Source of the DNA: Valencia hispanica | Lineage: Eukaryota; Chordata; Actinopteri; Cyprinodontiformes; Valenciidae | Assembly: GCA_963556495.2 (NCBI GenBank) | Contig: OY747722.1 | Span: forward strand, 24,692,501 to 24,756,500 | Direction of reading: 5' to 3' | Length of the DNA stretch: 64,000 bases | In this document: positions 56,801 to 60,994 of the stretch, piece after piece | Numbering within the stretch: position 1 is the first letter of the stretch | How the letters are laid out: every line of letters begins with the position of its first letter | The notes under the pieces: model-generated | The model's database searches: none | The model's input: only the letters and a program-made list of their open reading frames with translations | What the model was told of the DNA's origin: nothing | Program-made: the position numbers and the translations under genes

Positions 56801-57338
56801 GTAATGTTTTGAGGTGTTGTGTCTGATGACAAATGCTACATGCGACAGCAGAAAAAACATATGAAGGCTTTCCAGGAGTTCTGCACTTGAGTTCTTGTGA
56901 AGTATGGATTTTCCTATAGCCAAAAAAGAACTTTCTTCTTTTAACCAGTTTTAGTGACAGTATTGTGAATGTTCATTTTCTGGTATGGTGTTTTAGTGTT
57001 AGTCTTTTTGGTTTAAAAAAAAATTTTTATAGCTAAAAGATATGGTTTGATTCATAATAAACTTGATGCGTGGATTTAGTATTCCGCTTTCATCAATGTT
57101 TTCATTTATACTAAAAATGATTTTTTTTTAAAGTTTATTCTAAATAAATTCTAATCCAGGAAAATATACAGCAATCTCCTGATCCTTATTTTGATGTGTG
57201 ATAAAGATCAGTCCCAGGAAAAGGAAAGTGTTTTTTCACCAGGTACATTTTTTAAGTGTTATGAGACTTATGGATTTGTGGACATTATGTATCTTACTTG
57301 GGTCTGATTTGGAGAAGGTGTCCATGTCCAGCAGGTTT
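7513..57338 (-). CDS. cpne8: copine (copine-8-like), 12 internal exons; both ends outside the window
   Basis: Copines are cytosolic proteins that move to membranes on calcium binding through two C2 domains; a C-terminal VWA-like domain binds partners. Twelve minus-strand exons (57298-57338, 55741-55787, 53435-53538, 41778-41817, 34489-34565, 19188-19251, 17509-17612, 15299-15403, 9985-10026, 9523-9598, 7752-7805, 7513-7574) join without a frame break into about 272 residues. All introns are GT-AG. C2A loops read [13 protein letters not shown] and LYDVDSKS; C2B loops read [14 protein letters not shown] and [12 protein letters not shown], so the calcium-binding aspartates are kept. Known copines are about 530-600 residues; here the first roughly 30 residues (right of 64000) and the VWA domain (left of 1) are missing. 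[21 protein letters not shown] and LLSFLV favour copine-8 over copine-5 from recalled family sequences; family sure, paralogue about 70%. Confidence 0.95.
7575..7751 (-). other. copine intron, 177 bp
   Basis: The shortest intron in the gene, with a GTAAGC donor at its right end and a TTTCCAG acceptor at its left end on the minus strand. No repeat is seen in it. Confidence 0.85.
7752..7805 (-). CDS. cpne8: copine exon: lysine-rich segment of C2B
   Basis: 54-bp exon, exactly 18 codons, encoding [18 protein letters not shown]. The polybasic run is a conserved copine feature; KKKGKKK resembles copine-8 rather than the KKKMKKK I recall for copine-5. The acceptor is CATTCAG and the donor GTAAGC. 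Both phases are 0. Confidence 0.95.
7806..9522 (-). other. copine intron
   Basis: GT-AG intron. It holds the polypurine tract at about 7965-8245 and a short GGAT run near 8518-8534. The rest shows no recognisable repeat or exon. Confidence 0.8.
7965..8245 (+). repeat. polypurine (GGAA-rich) tract
   Basis: About 280 bp in which the plus strand is almost wholly A and G, built from AAGGAAAG/GGAAGGA-like words with a few CA interruptions. The long frames on both strands (Ser/Leu/Phe-rich antisense) are composition artefacts. Confidence 0.8.
9523..9598 (-). CDS. cpne8: copine exon: C2B, HDFIGEF segment
   Basis: 76-bp exon encoding [20 protein letters not shown] then FNVYE. The acceptor is CACTGTAG and the donor GTGAGT; it ends in phase 0. 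HDFIGEF directly after the WDRDGS loop is diagnostic for copines. Confidence 0.97.
9599..9984 (-). other. copine intron, 386 bp
   Basis: Short GT-AG intron that contains a plus-strand LINE reverse-transcriptase scrap (about 9750-9893). Nothing else is seen. Confidence 0.85.
9750..9893 (+). mobile_element. LINE reverse-transcriptase scrap
   Basis: The frame from 9775 reads [18 protein letters not shown], the fingers/palm motif of L2/Rex/CR1-type reverse transcriptases, and a second frame at about 9867-9893 gives IIFADDTH, the catalytic box with Tyr changed to Phe. A frameshift and a deletion separate the two. It lies in sense opposite to the copine gene, inside a 386-bp intron. Confidence 0.75.
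9985..10026 (-). CDS. cpne8: copine exon: C2B calcium loop 3
   Basis: 42-bp micro-exon encoding [13 protein letters not shown]. It holds the WDRDG calcium loop of C2B. The acceptor is CCACCAG and the donor GTAATT. It leaves in phase 2, and Ser is completed by the next exon. Confidence 0.96.
10936..10958. repeat. CA microsatellite
   Basis: About 11 CA units in a copine intron. Confidence 0.9.
11406..11436. repeat. AT microsatellite followed by T run
   Basis: About ten AT units run directly into a T homopolymer. Confidence 0.85.
12357..13119. mobile_element. probable non-autonomous hAT-like element
   Basis: The ends AGGGCTGAGCAATA and, as reverse complement of the right end, AGGGCTGGGCAATA match at 13 of 14 positions. 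The element is about 760 bp with no transposase visible. The flanking octamers (12348-12355 and 13121-13128) share 5 of 8 bases, compatible with an old 8-bp duplication but not proof of one. Confidence 0.6.
13171..14244. mobile_element. probable hAT-like element, about 1.07 kb
   Basis: The left end is TAGGGGTGGGAATCGAGAAC and the right end, reverse complemented, TAAGATGGGAACTG; they align with one gap. The flanks GTCTTCAC (13163-13170) and GTTTTCAA (14245-14252) match at 6 of 8 bases, as expected for an old 8-bp hAT duplication. ATCGAT-type words near the right end are typical of this fish repeat type. No intact transposase frame is present. Confidence 0.6.
14265..14425 (-). mobile_element. 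Tc1/mariner-type terminal fragment
   Basis: Read on the minus strand it gives AAAGTATTCGTACCCACTGA, then TTTTCACATTCTGTCATATT and TATTGGGATTTTATGTGA, which is the terminal inverted repeat sequence of a very common teleost Tc1-like family. Only the end remains. It starts about 20 bp beyond the element at 13171-14244. Confidence 0.65.
15299..15403 (-). CDS. cpne8: copine exon: C2B core
   Basis: 105-bp exon encoding [20 protein letters not shown] followed by [14 protein letters not shown]. The acceptor is CTCTCCAG and the donor [16 protein letters not shown] is the form I recall for copine-8, against TFSIPVRALC in copine-5. It leaves in phase 2, and Arg is completed by the next exon. Confidence 0.97.
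16380..16560 (+). mobile_element. possible Tc1-type transposase scrap
   Basis: The words CAACATGGAAGAGGCTGCAT and CATGCTGTGGGATTTCTTTC resemble the part of fish Tc1-like transposases that reads GGGSIMLWGCFS. No intact frame remains. Low certainty because the match is short. Confidence 0.45.
17112..17143. repeat. CA microsatellite
   Basis: About 16 CA units. Confidence 0.95.
17509..17612 (-). CDS. cpne8: copine exon: C2B calcium loop 1
   Basis: 104-bp exon beginning [20 protein letters not shown] and continuing [19 protein letters not shown] is the first calcium loop of C2B. The acceptor is TTTCATAAG and the donor GTGAGT. CGTKL replaces the usual CANKL. It leaves in phase 2, giving Thr across the junction. 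Confidence 0.96.
17613..19187 (-). other. copine intron
   Basis: Contains an antisense Tc1-type transposase C-terminal fragment at 17905-18219. The remainder (18220-19187) shows nothing recognised. Confidence 0.75.
17905..18219 (-). pseudogene. Tc1-type transposase C-terminal remnant
   Basis: The minus-strand frame reads [20 protein letters not shown], then [16 protein letters not shown]. This matches the C-terminal region of fish Tc1/mariner transposases around the third catalytic acid (ENLW...KEEW). The catalytic DDE core before it is absent and the tail after it is not recognisable, so this is a transposon relic, not a host gene. Confidence 0.7.
19188..19251 (-). CDS. cpne8: copine exon: C2A-C2B linker and start of C2B
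   Basis: 64-bp exon encoding [20 protein letters not shown] then R. The GKKCGTI motif marks the start of C2B in copines. The acceptor is TGTCCACAG and the donor GTGAGT. The exon leaves in phase 0. Confidence 0.95.
20620..20665 (+). mobile_element. LINE-like 3' tail
   Basis: GTGTGCTACACAAATAAAAT then TGCCTTGCCTTGTC is the usual 3' end of teleost non-LTR elements, a conserved hairpin-like end followed by a short tail repeat. The body upstream is not recognisable. Confidence 0.5.
21738..21760. repeat. G-rich homopolymer run
   Basis: GGAGGGAGGG followed by a run of about 16 G; it could form a G-quadruplex on the plus strand. A similar run of about 13 G lies near 24676-24688. Confidence 0.85.
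22365..23680 (+). mobile_element. near full-length, inactive Tc1/mariner element
   Basis: The inverted ends align well: left 22400-22480 (TTTATTTGTATTTTATTGTT ... AGTATTTGAACACCTGG) and right, reverse complemented, TTTTGTATTTTATTGCTGCA ... GAATTTGAACACCTGG. Between them lies a broken transposase (22620-23560). The overall length of about 1.3 kb is normal for the superfamily. The outer limits are approximate because the terminal bases have diverged. Confidence 0.9.
22620..23560 (+). pseudogene. Tc1-like transposase pseudogene
   Basis: The start [20 protein letters not shown] plus [19 protein letters not shown] is the paired-like helix-turn-helix that binds the element ends. A second frame (about 22795-23061) holds [20 protein letters not shown], and a third (23055-23420) holds [11 protein letters not shown] and [12 protein letters not shown]; after the stop at 23418 a frame reads [17 protein letters not shown]. 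So all three DDE boxes are recognisable, but the first reads Glu where the family has Asp (WSDETK), and at least two frameshifts plus a stop break the gene. It is not functional. Confidence 0.9.
24390..24680 (-). mobile_element. Tc1-type transposase scrap, antisense
   Basis: The plus-strand text CTGGACTTTGACTGGGCCAT, then ATGAATATGCCTTGATC and GGGTTATTGTCCTGCAGGAG, is the antisense of a common teleost Tc1-like transposase. Frames are destroyed. A G run at about 24676 marks its right side. Confidence 0.6.
25159..25582. mobile_element. possible Tc1-type MITE
   Basis: The left end CACGTGAAAAAATGTATACA then CCCTTA resembles the reverse complement of the right end, CAAGTGGAGAAATTAGGACA then CCCTAAG. 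The element is about 420 bp with no coding sequence. The target-site TA was not resolved. Confidence 0.45.
26340..26840 (-). mobile_element. Tc1/mariner-type transposase remnant, antisense
   Basis: The plus-strand words TCCAGTGGCGGTGTGCTTTA, then CACAACTGCATCCGAAGCTT, GCTGCTCGGCCATAGAAACC and GTTGCTGTTGTTCCCAATCA reproduce a widespread teleost IS630/Tc1-type transposase gene read in antisense. Several indels break it. About 500 bp are retained. Confidence 0.65.
28847..29778 (+). pseudogene. LINE reverse-transcriptase C-terminal half, frameshifted
   Basis: Frame one (to 29392) contains the polymerase catalytic motif [11 protein letters not shown], then LNSDKTEV and [17 protein letters not shown] one-base shift near 29378 moves the reading to a second frame with [30 protein letters not shown], and [16 protein letters not shown], ending at 29778. 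These are the thumb and connection parts of L2/Rex/CR1-type LINEs. With the 5' two thirds missing, no activity is possible. Confidence 0.9.
28847..30478 (+). mobile_element. 5'-truncated L2/Rex-like LINE with 3' tail
   Basis: It starts inside the reverse-transcriptase motif GSVLGPILF and runs through the catalytic box to the 3' end AATTGGCGCTATATAAATAA then ACTGAATTGAAATGAA, the standard tail of this LINE type in teleosts. The octamer TAGAAGCA flanks it on both sides (28839-28846 and 30479-30486), probably a target-site duplication. The endonuclease and most of the polymerase are missing, as in dead-on-arrival copies. Confidence 0.9.
32772..32849. repeat. AT microsatellite, about 78 bp
   Basis: An almost perfect AT run preceded by five CA units. 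The frame HIYIYIYI across it is an artefact. Confidence 0.95.
34489..34565 (-). CDS. cpne8: copine exon: C2A end
   Basis: 77-bp exon encoding [20 protein letters not shown] then LEKPLG. The acceptor is TTCTGCAG and the donor GTGAGT. It leaves in phase 2; the split codon with the next exon gives a second Gly (PLGG) where the family usually has PLTG or PIVG. Confidence 0.95.
34708..34800 (-). mobile_element. LINE-type 3' tail, antisense
   Basis: ATCAATCAATCAAACTTTAT then TTATAAAGCGCTTTTCATAC is, on the minus strand, a ...AAAGCGCTTTATAAATAAAG end followed by a (TTGA)n tail, the normal end of fish non-LTR elements. The body is not recognisable. It lies 143 bp from a copine exon. Confidence 0.6.
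35860..36025 (+). mobile_element. Tc1-type right terminal fragment
   Basis: It ends with GGGAGTGAATACTTTTTATA then GGCACTGTA, the outer end of a common teleost Tc1-like inverted repeat. No transposase remains next to it. Confidence 0.55.
38548..38690 (+). mobile_element. Tc1-type left terminal fragment
   Basis: CAGTGCTATGCAAAACTATT then CAAATGCTTTCC, with ACATTACAACCACAAGC and GAACAACACAAAGACC further in, is the recognisable left inverted repeat of a teleost Tc1-like family. No transposase follows. Confidence 0.6.
40775..41200 (+). mobile_element. Tc1-type transposase remnant
   Basis: The words CAAACACGGTGGTGGTAGTG, CCATCAGTTTGTGACCTTAT, CAAAGCACACCAGCAAGTCT and ACCTCTGACTGTCTAAATAA follow the order of the DDE region of a common fish Tc1-like transposase, with deletions and frameshifts throughout. 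Confidence 0.65.
41778..41817 (-). CDS. cpne8: copine exon: C2A calcium loop 3
   Basis: 40-bp micro-exon encoding [13 protein letters not shown], the third calcium loop of C2A with its Asp-x-Asp pair. The acceptor is TTCCACAG and the donor GTGAGT, and the phases fit both neighbours. Family members usually read ...N/DLSKH here, so the Gln is a small local change. Confidence 0.95.
42084..42640. mobile_element. MITE with GGCCCCTTTTCCACTAG ends, copy 1
   Basis: The inverted ends are GGCCCCTTTTCCACTAGGTA (left) and TGCCCCTTTTCCACTAGGGT (right, reverse complemented). The flanking trinucleotides are GAA and TAA. The interior is noncoding and homologous, in the same orientation, to the copy at 49845-50474. 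It carries a perfect cAMP-response-type palindrome TGACGTCA (42452-42459) and two CCAATCAG words (from 42470 and 42479). The 3-bp duplication in the sister copy suggests a PIF/Harbinger-type origin. Confidence 0.85.
42690..43170 (-). mobile_element. Tc1-type element remnant, antisense
   Basis: The plus-strand text reads CAGTCTGATGCCTCCACCAC, then GGTCTCATCTGACCAGAACA, ACCCTTCCATAAAGTCCAGA and, near the end, TTTGTGTTGGTCCATGACAT, the antisense order of a common teleost Tc1-like transposase and its left inverted repeat. Much of the middle is deleted. Confidence 0.7.
44385..44770 (+). mobile_element. Tc1-type 5' end, plus strand
   Basis: It holds TATTTTATTGGGATTTTATG then TGATGGACCAACACAAAGTA, the inverted-repeat interior, followed by TTTGTGAAGGCCTTAGGGGT and ACCAAGTAGCACACCAGA, the leader and N-terminal part of the transposase gene. 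It ends near TACCAAGGCATGGCC. No intact frame. Confidence 0.65.
44853..45073. mobile_element. hAT-type MITE, 221 bp
   Basis: The 33-bp inverted ends match at 29 positions; the left starts CAGTGGTTCTCAACGCTGGT and the right, reverse complemented, CAGTGGTTCTCAATCATGGT. CAGTGGTTCTCAA is a well-known hAT terminus. The flanking octamers share 5 of 8 bases, so the duplication has decayed. No coding sequence. Confidence 0.8.
46190..46655 (+). mobile_element. LINE 3' fragment, plus strand
   Basis: The frame at 46298-46500 reads [20 protein letters not shown], then [22 protein letters not shown] and later HPLHD, the thumb region and C-terminus of a fish non-LTR reverse transcriptase (family form: LRRLRSFxVC ... 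CWG ... HPLHDT). It ends with CAACACAAATAAACTTGACT, a typical 3' tail. The upstream part is frameshifted (YLGKQTG in another frame). Confidence 0.75.
46692..47757 (-). mobile_element. LINE 3' fragment, minus strand, interrupted by a SINE
   Basis: On the minus strand it runs from a frame reading [16 protein letters not shown] (about 47695-47660) through decayed palm/thumb sequence (RFVVESAIL near 47515) to the 3' end GAATTTCCCCAGTGTGGGAC then AATAAAGGGACTTTC at 46692-46730. The SINE at 47366-47502 splits it. It is the same family as the plus-strand fragment at 46190-46655. Confidence 0.75.
47366..47502 (+). mobile_element. tRNA-derived SINE nested inside an antisense LINE fragment
   Basis: The head GTGCCTCAGTAGGAAGAGTA is a typical fish SINE box A region; a decayed box B (GTAGGTTAAATTCC) follows, then AAAGCGCTATATAAGTCCAG and CCATTTACCAT, the usual end of this SINE type. 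The antisense LINE sequence resumes immediately on the right (about 47503), so the SINE jumped into the LINE. Confidence 0.75.
49588..49720 (-). mobile_element. possible L2/Rex-type 3' tail, antisense
   Basis: TTTTTATAGCGCCAATTCCT then AGCAAATGTCATTTAAAGCA resembles the reverse complement of the LINE end at 30420-30470 (CCTTGAGATGACATCTGTTG then TGAATTGGCGCTATATAAAT). Only the tail is present. Confidence 0.6.
49845..50474. mobile_element. MITE with TGCCCCTTTTCCACTAG ends, copy 2
   Basis: The ends TGCCCCTTTTCCACTAGGGT and its inverted partner are flanked by TTA on both sides (49842-49844 and 50475-50477), a 3-bp target-site duplication as in PIF/Harbinger elements. It is about 70 bp longer than copy 1, with extra sequence near 50105-50190. 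The CRE-like word has decayed to TGACATCA; the CCAATCAG word is kept. Confidence 0.9.
50519..50717 (-). mobile_element. tRNA-derived SINE
   Basis: On the minus strand box A is TGTAGCGTAGTGGTTA (50691-50706) and box B is CCAGGTTCGAGCCC (within 50631-50643). After the head comes a pyrimidine-rich body and the tail GGCCACTGTGGCCAC-AAAAACCTTAAG. The tail matches the SINE at 4210-4361. Boxes A and B are better preserved here, so this is the younger-looking copy. It sits 45 bp from the end of the MITE at 49845-50474. Confidence 0.8.
50735..50880 (+). mobile_element. Tc1-type right terminal fragment
   Basis: ACATGTTTGTGGTTGTAACG then TGACAAATTATGAAAAGGTT, ending GTGAATAGTTTTGCAATGTG, is the right inverted repeat of the same common Tc1-like family. 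No transposase remains. Confidence 0.65.
51411..51650. other. CpG-rich block in an AT-rich intron
   Basis: Clearly more CpG than the surroundings, with words such as ACGCCGCACACACCGGCACG, GGCCGCGCTGCA and GAGCGCGGAGCGTGACTGAG. No exon with copine homology and no repeat termini are seen. It could be a regulatory element, an alternative promoter or an unrecognised repeat. Confidence 0.4.
52310..52640 (+). mobile_element. Tc1-type transposase remnant
   Basis: GGGAGGCCATCTGTCCACCA then ACTGAAACTTGGTGATTCTG, GTCATGCAACATGACAATAA, TCCCAAAGACAACAG and, later, GAAGTTATTGTTACAAGGGG follow the DDE region and end of a fish Tc1-like transposase with a large internal deletion. Confidence 0.65.
52920..53325 (+). 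mobile_element. Tc1-type transposase C-terminus and right end
   Basis: GCAACTGAAAATCTGTGGCA then AGACTTGAAAATTCATGCC, and AGGAAGAGTGGGCAAAGATT then TCACTCTGTGGATGTCC, encode in broken frames the ENLWQDLK and KEEWAKISL region of fish Tc1-like transposases. The right end is GTGCCAATACTTTCATAAGC then CAGTGTA. It lies 110 bp from a copine exon. Confidence 0.7.
53435..53538 (-). CDS. cpne8: copine exon: C2A core
   Basis: 104-bp exon encoding [19 protein letters not shown] then a [12 protein letters not shown] stretch, among the most conserved segments of all copines. The acceptor is CTTCCAG and the donor GTGAGT. It leaves in phase 2, and the split codon is completed as Leu by the next exon. Confidence 0.97.
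53539..55740 (-). other. copine intron
   Basis: GT-AG intron whose right part carries the five-unit degenerate tandem repeat (about 54860-55400). The left part, 53540-54820, shows no recognised repeat or exon. Confidence 0.8.
54860..55400. repeat. degenerate tandem repeat, five units of about 110 bp
   Basis: A motif of the form (A)AAGTACTCCTT...TGTGTTTAGC.GTGTCTCTTTCCTGG starts at about 54861, 54975, 55081, 55192 and 55309, giving steps of about 114, 106, 111 and 117 bp. Each unit also has a T-rich GTTTTTCTT-type stretch before the motif. Units differ by many substitutions and small indels, so the array is old. Plus-strand open frames across it are not supported as genes. Confidence 0.75.
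55741..55787 (-). CDS. cpne8: copine exon: C2A strand after loop 1
   Basis: 47-bp exon encoding (I)[15 protein letters not shown]. The acceptor is a CATTACAG-type site and the donor GTCAGT. It enters in phase 1 and leaves in phase 0, matching both neighbours. The string is a strong match to the copine C2A core, and GNKEWRE is closest to what I recall of copine-8. Confidence 0.94.
55788..57297 (-). other. copine intron
   Basis: GT-AG intron. It includes one copy (about 56720-56920) of the unidentified repeat that also occurs near 3105-3325. Nothing else is recognised. Confidence 0.8.
56720..56920 (+). repeat. unidentified dispersed repeat, copy 2
   Basis: Second copy of the repeat at 3105-3325, in the same orientation. 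The best-preserved part is CCAGGAGTTCTGCACTTGAG then TTCTTGTGAAGTATG. It lies in the intron between 55787 and 57298. Confidence 0.55.
57298..57338 (-). CDS. cpne8: copine exon: C2A calcium loop 1
   Basis: 41-bp internal exon, the most upstream one in the window. It completes an Arg codon and encodes [13 protein letters not shown], the first calcium-binding loop of C2A (SDP motif). It is bounded by an AG acceptor (CT at 57339-57340) and a GTAAG donor (CTTAC at 57293-57297). It ends one base into a codon, and the next exon completes that codon as Ile. Confidence 0.93.
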
Positions 57339-58260
57339 CTGTGGAGACACAAAAAGTGGAAAGAAAGTGAAAAACAAAGCTCTGTGTCCAGTGGGCTAAC
57401 TCTGTGAAGTTGTCGTCATTTGCTTTAAGGTGAAAAAGACACACATTGTTTTTTTAACTGCCAGAACTTTAGCAAAGCAGTTATGCTATAACTTAAAAAT
57501 AAGTTGTTGTTTTTTTCTGTCTGGAATTTCTGATATTTATAGTTCCTCATTTCATGTTGCAAAAAGCACAGAGTGCAAGTTCATTTTGGCCCAACTGGGC
57601 AATAATATAATCCAGTCAAATTTATGCTTCCCTAGAAGCAAAGCAGAGCGCAGCAGAGAGTAAAACGCCATGACATAAAATAAACATCTACTCGAAAATA
57701 TTAAAAATGAGATTAATCATGGTGATGATGGCGCGCTTTTAATGAGCTACAGTGGACTTGCGGTATCGTTAGCATTTTATTAAAGTTGACATTTATTAAG
57801 TTCGAACACAAAAACAAACTCGTATTGAGAATATTCTGCCACGCTGGTATTACCCGACATAGTTAATGTCTGCGTGTCCAAAACATAAACGAACCGCTGA
57901 TTTGTGCAGCGTGACCTGTTGCATTTGTTCCGAGACATTAACCATCTCTGTACATCTGTTTTATATCTACATCCTGCTTCGAGTTGACCACAGCCGGCGG
58001 TGGAGATTAGATTAGCGGGTGAAGTCTATGAGGCACAGGTGCAGTGGAGCTTCCAATCATAAAGGAAGATGGGAGATCTCATGGTTCACTGGCTGCATGC
58101 TCACAACGCCAAGCCAGCCGTCGCATAACAATCAATGTTTCTATGAAATAGAATGAGTTTTGCTGTAAATTGAATTCTTGATCTCAGACATAGTTAACCC
58201 AATAGTGGTTACTGTCAACTGAGATGTTATTCGTCACAACCTGGCGACACAACAATGTAG

Positions 58261-59758
58261 TAGTGTTCTAGTGCCCGAGACCGGTCTTGGTCTCGAGACC
58301 ACTTTTTCGTGGTCTTGGTCTTGTCTCGGATTCGACTTCATTTGGTCTCGGTCTTGTCTTGGTCTCGGCCATAGTTCCCGAGGGGATTTGTGCGTAAACC
58401 AAGCCACTCATGCTCTGGTCGCCACAAAATCTTACCATAATGCAGCACTACTATGTATTACGCCCTTCTTCAAATGCAGCCAATTAGACGTATCGATTTT
58501 AAAAACATGTTACGTTTTTTTCTTAACCGCTCTTTCCCCACGTACCAGGAGTCCACACACATAGACAGTAGCTTCACGCACAGTCAGGAAGAGTCAGAGA
58601 TGTCCGCTAATTCTGCCGTCGGGAAATTTGGCTATATAGAACACAATAAGTTTGTGTGCCAGGTGACACAAAAAAAAGCATTCCGCTAAATGTCGGTTTT
58701 GCAACATAAAGTTAACAGAGACTGCTGGGACTACGTCAACTTTTATCAGGCACCTGGAGAGGAAGCACAAGGAGAGGTAAGTTAAGCTATGACTCAAGAC
58801 TAGCCATTCTTTTTTTTTTTTTATTCTGCGAACAAAAATATCACCAAACCCATCACTACCAAAATTCCATGTAATTTAGCACTATTATTGTAAAAATGTT
58901 GTGCATGCACGGTACAGTTTGTTTTAGGACAATATTTCAGTTGTTTGCTAGCATCTGCTGACATATAACTATGATTAGCACTAGCGTAACCGCAGATACC
59001 CTTATTATCGCAGTGGTTGTAACATATAATAGCACTGTAATGCATAGGCTTAAATCGTAAAATTGTGTTGAAAGTATGCTTCTGTCCTTGTTATGCTTAT
59101 GGGTGGAACTAATATATTAGCCTAATTCATCATTCTCATTTATGGCTACAGTGCATTCCAAGACTTTAATGATCTGTTCATGGTGTGCTACAGTGTGCAA
59201 TTTGTGAAAAAAGCAGAGGGGGGGATATTTTTTTTTTACTTCTTAAAACTTAACTTAACTAGTCATGACAACATAATGGCAAACCCATGTGTGATGTGAT
59301 GTGTGCCACTGTGAGATGAATTTGGATTATGCAGCCATGACAATCCTTATAAGCAAAACCAGTTATTTAAGATACTTGCAGTCAACCCTCTAATAGTGTA
59401 GTAAGAGCTGCCATGCAGTTGATACACACAGTTGCTTTCACCCATCCACCGGACACATTTACAGTGAATGTTTTGTGTCTGTAGTTGAAATTAAACCATG
59501 TTGTTGATTTTAGGCCATACAGCTGAGCCTCACTATGGTGCTTTTGTTCTACAATTCATGCTATTAATCATGTGATGTCAACTCTAGCACTCTAGCACTA
59601 GTATGTTTTCTGTCTTGACTTGGTCTCGCCCTGTCTTGGTCTCGACTTGGTCTTGGTCTCGACTTGACTGTCTTGGTCTTGGTCTTGTCTGGGTCTCGAT
59701 ACCCTCTGGTCTCGGTAATGTCTTGGTCTCGGATTAAGCTGTCTTGACTACATCACTA
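58261..59758 (+). mobile_element. hAT element with 8-bp target-site duplication and GGTCTTGGTCTCG subterminal repeats
   Basis: Perfect octamer CAATGTAG on both sides (58253-58260 and 59759-59766). The ends TAGTGTTCTAGTG and, reverse complemented, TAGTGATGTAGTC match at 10 of 13 positions. Both subterminal zones are filled with GGTCTTGGTCTCG-like words (58283-58375 and 59615-59740). The interior holds a BED zinc-finger remnant (58620-58776) but no catalytic domain, so the copy is internally deleted and non-autonomous. Confidence 0.85.
58620..58776 (+). pseudogene. BED-type zinc finger of a hAT transposase, frameshifted
   Basis: Frame one reads GKFGYIEHNKFVCQVTQKK and stops at 58688. One base further on, the next frame reads AKCRFCNIKLTETAGTTSTF then IRHLERKHKER, with the C-x2-C and H-x4-H ligands of a BED finger, which binds the element ends in hAT transposases. 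A GGTAAGTT donor-like site follows directly, as for a transposase exon end. The single-base shift breaks the frame. Confidence 0.75.
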
Positions 59759-59819
59759 CAATGTAGTGTAGAGTAGATAGGTAATGCTCAATGTGGCCTA
59801 GATCAGGGTAAACACACAC

Positions 59820-60640
59820 ATGCTGTGACAAAATACTTGCCCTCTTACGGATTTCTTCAGTTTTCGCTTAGGTGTCGCACTTAAATGTTTCAGATCAAAC
59901 TAATTTACTTTCACACAAAGATAACCTCAGTATGTACAAAATTAAGTTTTCAAAAGACAATTTGATTTAATAAAGGGAAGTAGTTATTCAAACCAACCTG
60001 GACTCGCGTGTTATTGGCTAGAACAATAACTTCCGTCAAGCATTTGGAAACACTAGCAATAAGTCATTCATGTCACTAAGGAGAGATTTTGTCCCACTCT
60101 TCTTTGTAGAGTTGTTTTAATTCAACCACACTGACGGGTATTTAAAAACACCAACAGCCTGTTTAGGTTCACGCCTTAAACAGACTGTCGATTTTATTAA
60201 AGCCCAGGCTTTGACTAGGCCACTCTCAAATCTTTATGTCTTTTCTCAGCTGATCATCGATTGACTTTCTGATGTGCTTTGGATCATTGACCCTCTGCAT
60301 AATTCAAGTGTGCCTAAGCTTATGCACAGGAACTGACTAGCAGCAATTCATTCAGCTTGGTCCTTATCCGAAAGCTTGTACTCTTAGACCTCACTGAGGT
60401 CTCTTAAGTTTGGTCAGTAAATTCTGTTGTATCAGATTCACTGGGGCAGAACCAGCTGGTTTTTTTTCCAATCTGAGCAGGTGTGCTTAAATCCATCAAA
60501 ATGCAACGGACATCTTCGTTTGAGAGAGTTTGAAATGTTTGGTACTCGAGGTCTGTAATTACCATCATGCCCTTGGTTCAGAAGGAAGAGCTTAACACAG
60601 GATTTTCACTCAGTAAGACTCCAGCTTACTACCTACTTGA
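59820..60640 (-). mobile_element. Tc1-type remnant, antisense
   Basis: TTGTCCCACTCTTCTTTGTA then GAGTTGTTTTAATTCAACCA, and GCCCAGGCTTTGACTAGGCC then ACTCTCAAATC, are antisense versions of the transposase region of a common teleost Tc1-like element. The DDE frames are destroyed. Confidence 0.65.
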
Positions 60641-60994
60641 CATTGGACCAGTTCCTTAGGACAAATGTTCCATGAATTTAAAGAGCTGGCTGAAGCAACG
60701 GTGCCTAGATTCAGCCGTCACAAGAAAATCTTAATTTTAAGATCTTGTATATCAAGAGCAAATATGAAAAACCAAATAACTGATTATCTCTAAAAGTTTC
60801 TTTATAAACTTAAATAAACTTTATAAACTTTATATAAAAACTTGCCATTTTGAAGCAGTTCAAGAAATTATTTCACCGTATAAAAGTTAAAAATCTTCAA
60901 AAACAGCCAATTCTACTCATCGAAACCATTCACTCTGAAAAATGTTTTGGCCCACGACTATGAAACAATAGGAATCTTACAACATAGTGACAAC

